Shown here: positions 1-9,498 of the stretch, piece after piece | How the letters are laid out: each line of letters begins with the position of its first letter | How positions within the stretch are numbered: the first letter of the stretch is position 1 | NCBI GenBank assembly: GCA_046315175.1 | Contig: JBKDBK010000114.1 | Span: 1 to 37,147, forward strand | Direction of reading: 5' to 3' | Length of the DNA stretch: 37,147 nucleotides | Source: UBA8828 sp046315175 | GTDB taxonomy: Bacteria; Verrucomicrobiota; Verrucomicrobiia; Opitutales; UBA953 | Translations under genes and position numbers: made by a program | Notes under the pieces: generated by a model | Seen by the model: only the letters and a program-made list of their open reading frames with translations | The model's database searches: none | Told to the model about the DNA's origin: nothing

Positions 1-131
1 TCATCACCCCCACCTACTGGCCCGACTTCGGGGCCGAGGCCTTCGCCGCCGCCCTCCGCGAGTTCGCCGGACGCGAGCGCCGCTTCGGCATGACCGGCGA
101 GCAGGTTCGCCCCTCCCAACCCACGCCATGA
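1..131 (+). CDS. uppS: Isoprenyl (undecaprenyl) diphosphate synthase, C-terminal end only
   Basis: Partial gene: the window opens inside it. Reading from base 3 gives 42 residues to the TGA at 129-131. The visible part contains TPTYWPDFG, then an ALREFAGRERRFG stretch, which matches the C-terminal WPDF...AL..FA.RERRFG end of cis-prenyltransferases of the UppS family. These make the C55 lipid carrier for peptidoglycan and envelope polysaccharides. The RxR in RERR belongs to the conserved region that binds isopentenyl diphosphate in the family. The stop overlaps the ATG of cdsA (ATGA), the common uppS-cdsA pairing, which supports the call although only a short tail is seen. Everything upstream is outside the window. 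Confidence 0.85.
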   Translation, partial: ITPTYWPDFGAEAFAAALREFAGRERRFGMTGEQVRPSQPTP

Positions 132-1018
132 GCCGGGAACCCGCACCCTCGCCGCTCGCCGCCATCCTCCAGCGCGCGCTCAGCACCGCCGGCCTCTGGG
201 CAGCCGTCTTCCTCGTCCTCTGGGTCTTCGGCCGCTACGACCTCGCCCAGCTCGGCGGCTTCCTCGCCCTCCTCGCCGTCGCCCTCGCGGCCCAGCTCGA
301 GACCTACCGCCTCCTGCGCGGGATGGGCGCCGAGCCCGACGTCACCGTCGGCCTGGTCTGCGGCGGCGGCTTGCTGGTCGCCCAGTTCCTCGGCTTCATC
401 TCGGTCGACACCAACGTCGCCCTCATCGGCCTCGCCTGGGCCGGCGTGCTCCTGACCCTCCTCGCCCAGCCCGGCGAGACCAAGGCCTGGGTCGTGCGCA
501 ACCCCACCGTCTTCGGCCTGCTCTACGTCCCCTTCCTCCTCCTCTTCCTCGGCGCCTTCGTCGGCTGGGAGAGCCGCGGCCGCAACGACGGGCTTTGGCT
601 CGCCGTCTGGGTCGTGGCCGTGACCAAGTTCACCGACGTCGGGGGCCTCCTCGTCGGCATCCCCCTCGGTCGCCACAAGATCGCCCCCAACGTCAGCCCC
701 GCCAAGAGCTGGGAAGGCTGCGCGGGGGGCGTCGCCCTCTCGAGCGCCGTCGGCGCCGCCGGCGCCTGGGCCCTCGGCCAATGGGCCGGCATCGACTTCC
801 ACCCCGCCAAGGGCGCGCTCCTCGCCATCCCGATCGCCCTGGTCAGCATCCCCTCCGACCTCGTCGAGTCCCACCTCAAGCGCCGAGCCGGCGTCAAGGA
901 CTCCGGCTCGACCATCCCCGGCATCGGCGGCGCCCTCGACCTCGTCGACTCCCTCCTCCTCGTGGCGCCCGTCGCCTACCTCCTGCTCTCGACCCTCACC
1001 CGCACCCGGGTCGGCTGA
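128..1018 (+). CDS. cdsA: Phosphatidate cytidylyltransferase (CDP-diacylglycerol synthase)
   Basis: 296-residue integral membrane enzyme that converts phosphatidic acid and CTP to CDP-diacylglycerol, the branch point of phospholipid synthesis. Many hydrophobic segments cover residues 20-145, 155-180, 200-245 and 275-292. Family landmarks: TD at 169-170 before a Gly-rich segment, SPAKSWEG at 190-197, and the C-terminal signature beginning SDLVESHLKRRAGVKDSG at 243. The signature is divergent: the usual PGHGGxLDRxD reads PGIGGALDLVD (264-274), so His and Arg are replaced by Ile and Leu while the two Asp remain. I believe similar variants occur in PVC-group bacteria, so I do not read it as inactivation. 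The ATG overlaps the uppS stop, and miaA starts one base after the stop, so the three are likely cotranscribed. Confidence 0.93.
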   Translation: MSREPAPSPLAAILQRALSTAGLWAAVFLVLWVFGRYDLAQLGGFLALLAVALAAQLETYRLLRGMGAEPDVTVGLVCGGGLLVAQFLGFISVDTNVALIGLAWAGVLLTLLAQPGETKAWVVRNPTVFGLLYVPFLLLFLGAFVGWESRGRNDGLWLAVWVVAVTKFTDVGGLLVGIPLGRHKIAPNVSPAKSWEGCAGGVALSSAVGAAGAWALGQWAGIDFHPAKGALLAIPIALVSIPSDLVESHLKRRAGVKDSGSTIPGIGGALDLVDSLLLVAPVAYLLLSTLTRTRVG

Positions 1019-1019
1019 G

Positions 1020-1913
1020 ATGCCGGAACGCCCCGAGCTGCGCCTCCTCACCGGCCCCACCGCCGCCGGCAAGACCGCCGCCGCCCTCGCGTGGGCCGAG
1101 GCCTCCGGGGGCGAGATCCTCTCGTGCGACTCCGTCTGCGTCTACCGAGGCCTCGACATCGGCTCCGCCAAGCCCGACCCCGCGGAGCGGGCCCGCGCAC
1201 CCCACCACGGCATCGACCTCGCCGACCCCTCCGAACGCTTCTCCGTCGAGGCCTACGTCCGCCACGCCCGGACGGTGGTCGACGACTGCCTGCGCCGCGG
1301 CAAGCCCCTCCTCGTCGCCGGCGGCAGCGGCTTCTACCTCGCCGCCTTCTTCGGACCCGTGACCGACGAGCTCGACATTCCCGACGCCGTTCGCGCGGAG
1401 GTCCGCGCCCTCCAGGCCGCCGGCCCCGAGGCCCTCCGCCGACGCCTCGCCGACGCCGAGGGCGGCCGCCTCCCGGCCTGGCTCGACGCCGACAACCCCC
1501 GCCGCCTCGCCAAGGCCCTCGAGCGCCGCCTCGCCTCCGGCCGCCCCCTCGACGACCTCCGCGCCGCCTACCTCGCCCGGCCCGGCCCCTTCGCCGACCT
1601 CACCCTGCGCGCCGAGGTCATCGACCGACCCGACCCGGAGCTCCGCTCGCGCATCCGCGCCCGCACCCGCCGCATGCTGGCCGAGGGCCTCGTCGAGGAG
1701 TCCCGCGCCCTGGCCGCGCGCAACCTCCCCGACGACCTCCCCGCCGTACGCGCCGTCGGCTACCGGGAAACCCTCGACTGGCTCAGGGCCGGGCAACCCT
1801 CCGGACTCGAGCAGCTCGCCGAGGCCATCGACCGCTCCACCTGGGCCCTCGTCGGCTCGCAGCGCAAATGGTTCCGCCGGCTCGGGCTGGCTCCCCCCGG
1901 GGCCGCCGCCTAG
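1020..1913 (+). CDS. miaA: tRNA dimethylallyltransferase
   Basis: 297 residues, normal for MiaA. It transfers a dimethylallyl group to N6 of A37 in tRNAs that read codons starting with U. The P-loop GPTAAGKT is at 12-19. The substrate motif DSVCVYRGLDIGSAKP is at 37-52; the usual Gln before Val-Tyr is Cys here. GGSGFYL follows at 101-107, and AVGYRE lies in the C-terminal third. The ATG is the first base after cdsA's stop plus one, with no Shine-Dalgarno sequence, which fits translational coupling. The gene ends 70 bases before the peroxiredoxin. That gap has a TTGCCC at 1928-1933 that could be a -35 element for the next gene, with only a poor -10 candidate. Confidence 0.95.
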   Translation: MPERPELRLLTGPTAAGKTAAALAWAEASGGEILSCDSVCVYRGLDIGSAKPDPAERARAPHHGIDLADPSERFSVEAYVRHARTVVDDCLRRGKPLLVAGGSGFYLAAFFGPVTDELDIPDAVRAEVRALQAAGPEALRRRLADAEGGRLPAWLDADNPRRLAKALERRLASGRPLDDLRAAYLARPGPFADLTLRAEVIDRPDPELRSRIRARTRRMLAEGLVEESRALAARNLPDDLPAVRAVGYRETLDWLRAGQPSGLEQLAEAIDRSTWALVGSQRKWFRRLGLAPPGAAA

Positions 1914-1983
1914 GCCCGCCTCCCGGCTTGCCCTCGCTCCCCAATCCGGCCAAGACTGCCAACCTTCACCCACACCCCACGCC

Positions 1984-2475
1984 ATGCCCCTCAAGAAAGA
2001 CCAGCCGCTCCCCGAGATCACCCTCAAGGCCAAGACCGACGCCGGACTGATCGACGTCAAGCTGCGCCGCAACGTGGGCAAGGGCCCCACCGTCATCCTC
2101 TTCTTCCCCCTCGCCTTCACCGGCGTCTGCACCGACGAGATGTGCAAGGTCACCAACGACCTCGCCGCCTACAAGTCCCTCGGGGCCGACGTCATCGCCG
2201 TCTCCGTCGACAGCCCCTTCGCCCAGGAAGCCTGGTCCAAGCAGAACAACCTCGGCATCACCGTCGCCTCCGACATGAACCTCGCCGCCATCAAGGCCTT
2301 CAAGGTCGTCGACAGCAAGGTCATCGCCGAGAAGCTCGGCTTCGCCAAGCTCAAGGTCGCCAAGCGCGCCGTCTTCGTCGCCGACAAGTCCGGCAAGATC
2401 GTCCACGTCGAGGCCAAGCGCGACCCCTCCCAACTGCCCAACTTCGCCAAGGTCAAGCGCGCCGTCGGCGCCTGA
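1984..2475 (+). CDS. Thiol peroxidase of the peroxiredoxin family (AhpE/BCP-like)
   Basis: 163-residue cytosolic thioredoxin-fold peroxidase that reduces hydrogen peroxide and organic peroxides. The active site reads PLAFTGVC at 42-49, which fits the PxxxTxxC peroxidatic motif with Cys49. A second Cys lies five residues on (CTDEMC, 49-54), the spacing of the resolving Cys in BCP/PrxQ proteins. The surrounding sequence (FFPLAFTGVC, VSVDSPF) looks more like AhpE-type enzymes, so the subgroup is left open. The catalytic Arg is plausibly in KVAKRAVF near residue 122. It stands alone, between a 70-base gap and a clear terminator, so it is probably monocistronic. The ATG has no Shine-Dalgarno sequence but has a C-rich leader. 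Confidence 0.93.
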   Translation: MPLKKDQPLPEITLKAKTDAGLIDVKLRRNVGKGPTVILFFPLAFTGVCTDEMCKVTNDLAAYKSLGADVIAVSVDSPFAQEAWSKQNNLGITVASDMNLAAIKAFKVVDSKVIAEKLGFAKLKVAKRAVFVADKSGKIVHVEAKRDPSQLPNFAKVKRAVGA

Positions 2476-2498
2476 GCCCTCCCTCCAGCCCCCTTCGA

Positions 2499-2524
2499 CG
2501 CCCGGATCCCCGGGCGTTTTTTTT
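2499..2524 (+). terminator. Rho-independent terminator after the peroxiredoxin
   Basis: A perfect 7-bp stem, CGCCCGG (2499-2505) and CCGGGCG (2510-2516), closes on the loop ATCC and is followed directly by eight T (2517-2524). It lies 24 bases after the peroxiredoxin stop. It is one of only two strong intrinsic terminators in the window. Confidence 0.93.
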
Positions 2525-2703
2525 GGAACACGGATTCGGAGGAGGCAAAGGATTCCCGGGACGGAGCGACCGGGCGAGGGAAGGCTCACCCCTGGGCCAA
2601 CCCCTCCCCCGCCTCCCTCGCATCCCTCGACCCCGCTCCCATCCGCCCCTCTCCGCACTTGCCCCCCGCCGCCGCCACCCCTTGGCTAAACCCTCTTCCC
2701 TCC

Positions 2704-5403
<2,700 letters not shown>

Positions 5404-5455
5404 CCCCGCCCGCCTCGGGGATTGCCTTCCCCGGGCCGGACCGTTGCCTCCCGCC

Positions 5456-6835
5456 ATGCCCATCAAGGTAGGCCTCGTCTCGCTCGGCTGCGCGAAGAAC
5501 CTGATCGACTCCGAGATCATGGTCGGCCACCTCGCGCAGGCCGGCATGGTCATGACCGGCGACGCCCGCGAGGCCGACGTCGTCATCGTCAACACCTGCT
5601 CCTTCATCGACGCCTCCAAGCACGAGGCCCTCGAGGCCATCTACGAGATGAGCGACGGCAAGGCCAAGGCCCGCCGCAAGGGCCAGAAGCTCATCGTCGC
5701 CGGCTGCATGGCCCAGCGCTACCAGGGCGCCCTCCCCGTCGTCGAGGGCGCCAAGGGGCGCGTCCAGCTCCCCAAGGTCGACGCCTTCATCGGCCTCGAC
5801 GAGGTCACCCGCATCGTCCCCGTCATCGAGAAGGTCCTCGCGGGCGACGCCGGCAAGCTCGAGTTCCTCGCCAAGACCACCACCTTCATCCCCGACTACG
5901 ACACGCCGCGCTTCCGCCTCACCCCGCGCCACGCCGCCTACGTCAAGATCGCCGAGGGCTGCAACCACCCCTGCTCCTTCTGCATCATCCCCCGCATCCG
6001 CGGCCGCCACCGCAGCCGCACCGTGGACTCCGTCGTCCGCGAGGCGCGCCAGCTCGTCGCCGAGGGCGTCCGGGAGATCAACCTCATCTCGCAGGACACC
6101 ACCTACTTCGGCATGGATCGCTGGACGGAGCAGCGCCCCAACCCGCGCAGCCCCGTCGACTCCTCCAAGGGCGAGTCCCTCGCCTCCCTCCTCCGCGAGC
6201 TCGACGCCATCGAGGGCGACCACTGGATCCGCCTCCTCTACACCCACCCCGCCCACTGGAGCGACGAGCTCATCGAGACCATCGGCCGCTCCCGCCACAT
6301 CGCCCGGTACGTCGACATCCCCCTCCAGCACATCTCCGACCGCATGCTCGCCGCCATGCAGCGCGAGACCGACGGCGCCCACATCCGCAACCTCGTCCGC
6401 CGCATGCGCGCCGGCATCCCCGGCCTGACCATCCGCACCACCTTCATCGTCGGGTTCCCCGGCGAGACCGAGGCCGACTTCGAGGAGCTCCTCGGCTTCC
6501 TCCGCGAGGCCCGCTTCGACCGCGTCGGCGTCTTCCGCTACTCCCGCGAGGAGGGCACCAAGGCCGCCAAGCTCGGCGATCAGGTGCCCGACGCGGTCAA
6601 GCAGGACCGCTGGGAGCGCGCCATGGCCCTCCTCCGCGAGCTCTCCGCCGACCGCCTCAAGGCCCTCGTCGGCCGCAGGCTCCGCGTCCTGGTCGAGAGC
6701 CCGGGCGTGGCCCGCGGCGAGGGCGACGCCATGGAGATCGACGGCGTCGTCGCCGTCCCCAAGTCCCTCCCCGTCGGCCAGTTCGCCGAGGTCACCGTCA
6801 CCGGGGCCAAGGACTACGACCTCGTCGCCCGCTGA
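5456..6835 (+). CDS. rimO: Ribosomal protein S12 methylthiotransferase (radical SAM)
   Basis: 459 residues. RimO adds a methylthio group to the conserved Asp of ribosomal protein S12. The N-terminal MTTase domain has VSLGCAKNLIDSE, with Cys12, Cys48 (NTCSF) and Cys84 (AGCMAQ) to hold one [4Fe-4S] cluster. The radical-SAM CxxxCxxC is EGCNHPCSFC with Cys169, 173 and 176, followed by PRIRGRHRSR. The C-terminal 60 residues form the TRAM domain that docks on S12. The LGCxKN motif with NLIDSE favours RimO over MiaB. The ATG at 5456 is preferred to an in-frame TTG 12 bases upstream because similarity starts at MPIKVGLVSLGC. It follows acnA by 52 bases and ends convergently with the helicase gene, 6 bases apart. 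Confidence 0.95.
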   Translation: MPIKVGLVSLGCAKNLIDSEIMVGHLAQAGMVMTGDAREADVVIVNTCSFIDASKHEALEAIYEMSDGKAKARRKGQKLIVAGCMAQRYQGALPVVEGAKGRVQLPKVDAFIGLDEVTRIVPVIEKVLAGDAGKLEFLAKTTTFIPDYDTPRFRLTPRHAAYVKIAEGCNHPCSFCIIPRIRGRHRSRTVDSVVREARQLVAEGVREINLISQDTTYFGMDRWTEQRPNPRSPVDSSKGESLASLLRELDAIEGDHWIRLLYTHPAHWSDELIETIGRSRHIARYVDIPLQHISDRMLAAMQRETDGAHIRNLVRRMRAGIPGLTIRTTFIVGFPGETEADFEELLGFLREARFDRVGVFRYSREEGTKAAKLGDQVPDAVKQDRWERAMALLRELSADRLKALVGRRLRVLVESPGVARGEGDAMEIDGVVAVPKSLPVGQFAEVTVTGAKDYDLVAR

Positions 6836-6844
6836 GCCGGCTCA
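6833..6844. repeat. 12-bp perfect palindrome joining two convergent stop codons
   Basis: TGAGCCGGCTCA is its own reverse complement. Its first three bases are the rimO stop and its last three are the reverse complement of the helicase stop. It could form a short hairpin at the end of both transcripts but has no T-run on either strand, so I do not call it a terminator. Confidence 0.6.
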
Positions 6845-9346
6845 CTCCGCCGCCCCGCCGTTCTCCGCCGCGGCGGCCTCGGCCGGCGTGTCGGACAGGC
6901 GCACCAGGGCGTCGAGCGAGGCGAAGTGCCGCGTCCAGTCCGTCATGTCGGGCAGGTCGCCCACCACCGAGGCGAACAGCTCGCGCTTCTCGCGCTTGAG
7001 CGCCTCGATCCGCTCCTCCACCGTGCCCGGCGCGATCATCCGGTAGATGAGCACGCTGTTGCGCTGGCCGATGCGGTGCACCCGGTCCACCGCCTGGGCC
7101 TCCACCGCCGGGTTCCACCAGGGGTCGAGCAGGAAGACGTACTCCGCGGTGTTGAGCGTGATGCCCGTCCCGCCGGCCTTGAGCGAGGCGAGGAAGACCG
7201 CCGGGCCCTTGGTCTCGCGGAAGGCGTCGACGGGCGCCGCGCGGTCGCGGGTCTCGCCCGTCAGCTCGAACAGCGGCACCCCGGGCAGCTCGCGGGCCAG
7301 CGCGGCCCTCGCCCGGTCCAGCAGGGTGACGAACTGCGAGAACACCACGGCCTTCGAGCCGTTCGCCGCGGCCTCCGCCAGCTTCGAGACAAGGATCGAG
7401 ACCTTGGCGGAGTGCGCCGGGTCCGACGCGCCGTTGTCGGGCAACAGGCCCGGATCGCAGCACACCTGCCGGAGGCGCATCAGCAGCGTCAGCACCGAGG
7501 TGGCGTCCTTCCGCAGCAGCCCGCCGAGGTCGCCGCTCAGGCCGCTGCCCTGGGTGAGCTCGGCGTAGAGCCGCCGCTGCTCGAGGGTCAGCGGGCAGGG
7601 AAGCAGCACCTCCATCTTCGCCGGGATGTCCGAGGCCACGTCGCGCTTGAGGCGGCGCAGGATGAACGGCGAGACCTGCCGCCGCACCTTGCCCAGGGCC
7701 GCGGTCGCGTCGCGCAGCACCGTCTTCTCGAACGCCGCCCGCTTGCCGAGCAGGCCGGGCATGAGGAAGCGGAAGATGGTCCAGAGGTCGGTCGGGCGGT
7801 TCTCCAGCGGCGTGCCCGTGATCGCGATCCGGTGCTCGGCCTTCAGGGCCAGGCAGGCCTGGGTCGTCTTGGAGTCGGGGTTCTTGATCGCCTGGGCCTC
7901 GTCCAGCACCGCGTAGCCGAAGCGCGTCCGATCAAGCATCTCCGCGTGGCGACGCAGCTGGGTATAGCTCGAGATCCACACACGGGGCGCGGCATCGCGC
8001 TCGAAGTCGTGCTCCGCGGTCAGCACCGCCGTGGTCAGTCCGGGCTGGAACCGGGCGATCTCCGCCACCCAGACCGGGATGACGCTGGCGGGGCAGACGA
8101 TGAGCGAGCGCTCCTCGCGGGGGCGGGTGGCGAGCAGCGACAGCACCTGCACCGTCTTGCCGAGGCCCATCTCGTCGGCCAGCAGCGGGTGAGCCCCGAG
8201 CTCGCACATCCGCGCCAGCCAGGCCACGCCGCGGGCCTGGTAGGGCCGCAGGTACGAGGGCAGGCCCGAGGGCTCGGGTGGCTCGCGCAGGAGGTCGTCC
8301 TTCCACGCCCGCAGCTCGTCGTTCAGCCGCAGGGCCCCGACGGCGGCATGGTCGAAGAGCGAGAGGAGCAGGTAGCGCGGGATGTCGCCGTCCTTGCCGC
8401 GCCAGTCCTCGGAGAAGTCCGCCACCGCCGCGTTGTAGGCCACGACCCCCTTGCCCGGGAGGATGACCGGCCGGCCGCCCGCCTTCAGCAGCAGCTTCTG
8501 CTCGGCCGCGCCCAGGCGATGGCCGCCCGCCTTCAGCCGCCAGGTCAGGCGAAAGGCCCCGGTCGTGGCCGCGGTCGACTCCGCCTCGGCGTCGACGGCG
8601 ACCTGCAGCTGCTCGTTGCGGAAGATGGCCAGGCAGTCGTCGCCCACCACGCGGAACCGGCGGCGCCAGTCGGCCAGCTCCTCGCGCACGAAGCGCTCGA
8701 TGCGGCCGATGTTGTCGATCTCCCAGCTCCCCGCCTGCTTGTTGTAGACGAAGCCCGCGCGGTGCGCGACGGTGTTGAAGCGAAACAGCGTCTGCCGCTG
8801 CTCGTCGGAAAGCTCCTCGGCGGGAATCGCCCCCGGGCCGAAGCAGCGCTGGTCCTTGCGCCCCTGCCCCACCCACGCGCCGGTCAGCGTGAGGCGCTCG
8901 GAATCCAGCTCGAAGGCCACCTGCAGCCGGAGAGGGTCGGGAGACGCCGCCGGGGCCGGCTGGGCCTCGGGCTCGGGGGCGGCCTCGGGGGCGACGGACT
9001 CCCCCAGGGGATCGATCTCGTCCGCCAGCAGCTCCTCCACCTCGTAAACCGCCGCCACGGCGAAGGGCGCCCCGTTGTGCTCCTCGGAAAGCGAGGTCCG
9101 CCACTGCAGGGCGCCGTCGGCGACCTCCAGGACGACCCGGACCGACATCTCCTCGGTCTTCGCCACCACCTCCGCGGCGTCCGTCCGGAGCTCGATGCTC
9201 CGCACCAAGCCCTCGGCGTACAGCTTCCGACCCTCGGCCAAGTCCTTCTTCCCAAACCCCTTCTCCCAATCCTCGGGCAGGGCGGCGAACCAGCGCTCCA
9301 GCGCATCGGTGGAGTAGGACCTTGTGGCCGGCCTAGGGTTCGGCAT
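6842..9346 (-). CDS. SNF2-family DEAD/DEAH-like helicase
   Basis: 834 residues from the ATG at 9346. An ATP-driven double-stranded DNA translocase of the SNF2/RapA type that probably remodels protein-DNA or transcription complexes. The helicase core fills residues 370-834: motif I ADEMGLGKT (about 391-400), motif II DEAQ (about 482), motif III AITGTPLENRPTDLW, and motif VI VHRIGQR (about 759) followed by GTVEERI. The N-terminal 110 residues (FGKKDLAEGRKLYAEGLV through YEVEELLADE) have the layout of a SWIM domain but lack its CxC and CxH zinc ligands. A Pro/Ala/Glu-rich linker (115-138) follows. An upstream in-frame GTG at 9379 is open but adds an unlikely tail. Codon choice is more mixed (CTG as well as CTC) than in plus-strand neighbours. 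Confidence 0.92.
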   Translation of the reverse strand: MPNPRPATRSYSTDALERWFAALPEDWEKGFGKKDLAEGRKLYAEGLVRSIELRTDAAEVVAKTEEMSVRVVLEVADGALQWRTSLSEEHNGAPFAVAAVYEVEELLADEIDPLGESVAPEAAPEPEAQPAPAASPDPLRLQVAFELDSERLTLTGAWVGQGRKDQRCFGPGAIPAEELSDEQRQTLFRFNTVAHRAGFVYNKQAGSWEIDNIGRIERFVREELADWRRRFRVVGDDCLAIFRNEQLQVAVDAEAESTAATTGAFRLTWRLKAGGHRLGAAEQKLLLKAGGRPVILPGKGVVAYNAAVADFSEDWRGKDGDIPRYLLLSLFDHAAVGALRLNDELRAWKDDLLREPPEPSGLPSYLRPYQARGVAWLARMCELGAHPLLADEMGLGKTVQVLSLLATRPREERSLIVCPASVIPVWVAEIARFQPGLTTAVLTAEHDFERDAAPRVWISSYTQLRRHAEMLDRTRFGYAVLDEAQAIKNPDSKTTQACLALKAEHRIAITGTPLENRPTDLWTIFRFLMPGLLGKRAAFEKTVLRDATAALGKVRRQVSPFILRRLKRDVASDIPAKMEVLLPCPLTLEQRRLYAELTQGSGLSGDLGGLLRKDATSVLTLLMRLRQVCCDPGLLPDNGASDPAHSAKVSILVSKLAEAAANGSKAVVFSQFVTLLDRARAALARELPGVPLFELTGETRDRAAPVDAFRETKGPAVFLASLKAGGTGITLNTAEYVFLLDPWWNPAVEAQAVDRVHRIGQRNSVLIYRMIAPGTVEERIEALKREKRELFASVVGDLPDMTDWTRHFASLDALVRLSDTPAEAAAAENGGAAE

Positions 9347-9465
9347 TCGGAGTCGACCATTCAACCACCCCCGTCCCACCCCCGCAAGGGGTAAAACCCG
9401 CGGGAATCAGCCACCTGCACCGTCTGAAAACCGCCTTTTCGGTTGTTTTTAAGGCTATTTGGACA

Positions 9466-9473
9466 AACCTAGC
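9466..9473. promoter_or_regulatory. AACCTAGC element in the helicase/sucA divergent region
   Basis: The 152-base gap 9347-9498 separates the divergent helicase and sucA genes and must hold both promoters. It is AT-richer than its surroundings around 9443-9470. The octamer AACCTAGC lies 25 bases before the sucA ATG. The same octamer occurs in the two other divergent gaps of the window (20755-20762 and 33718-33725). It may be part of a -10 region: TAGCCG for sucA or TAGGTT on the other strand. A small hairpin (AACCG/CGGTT, around 9430-9444) is also present. The role is inferred. Confidence 0.4.
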
Positions 9474-9498
9474 CGCACGCCCACTTCACCGGCACCTC

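Noticed and set aside
2659..2703. TTG start 45 bases before the aconitase ATG
   Set aside because: It adds a Pro/Ala tail not seen in aconitases. The ATG at 2704 agrees with the family N-terminus.
2525..2703. Possible riboswitch or small gene upstream of aconitase
   Set aside because: I see no known riboswitch core, no iron-responsive hairpin with CAGUGN loop, and no plausible small protein. It is C- and G-rich leader sequence.
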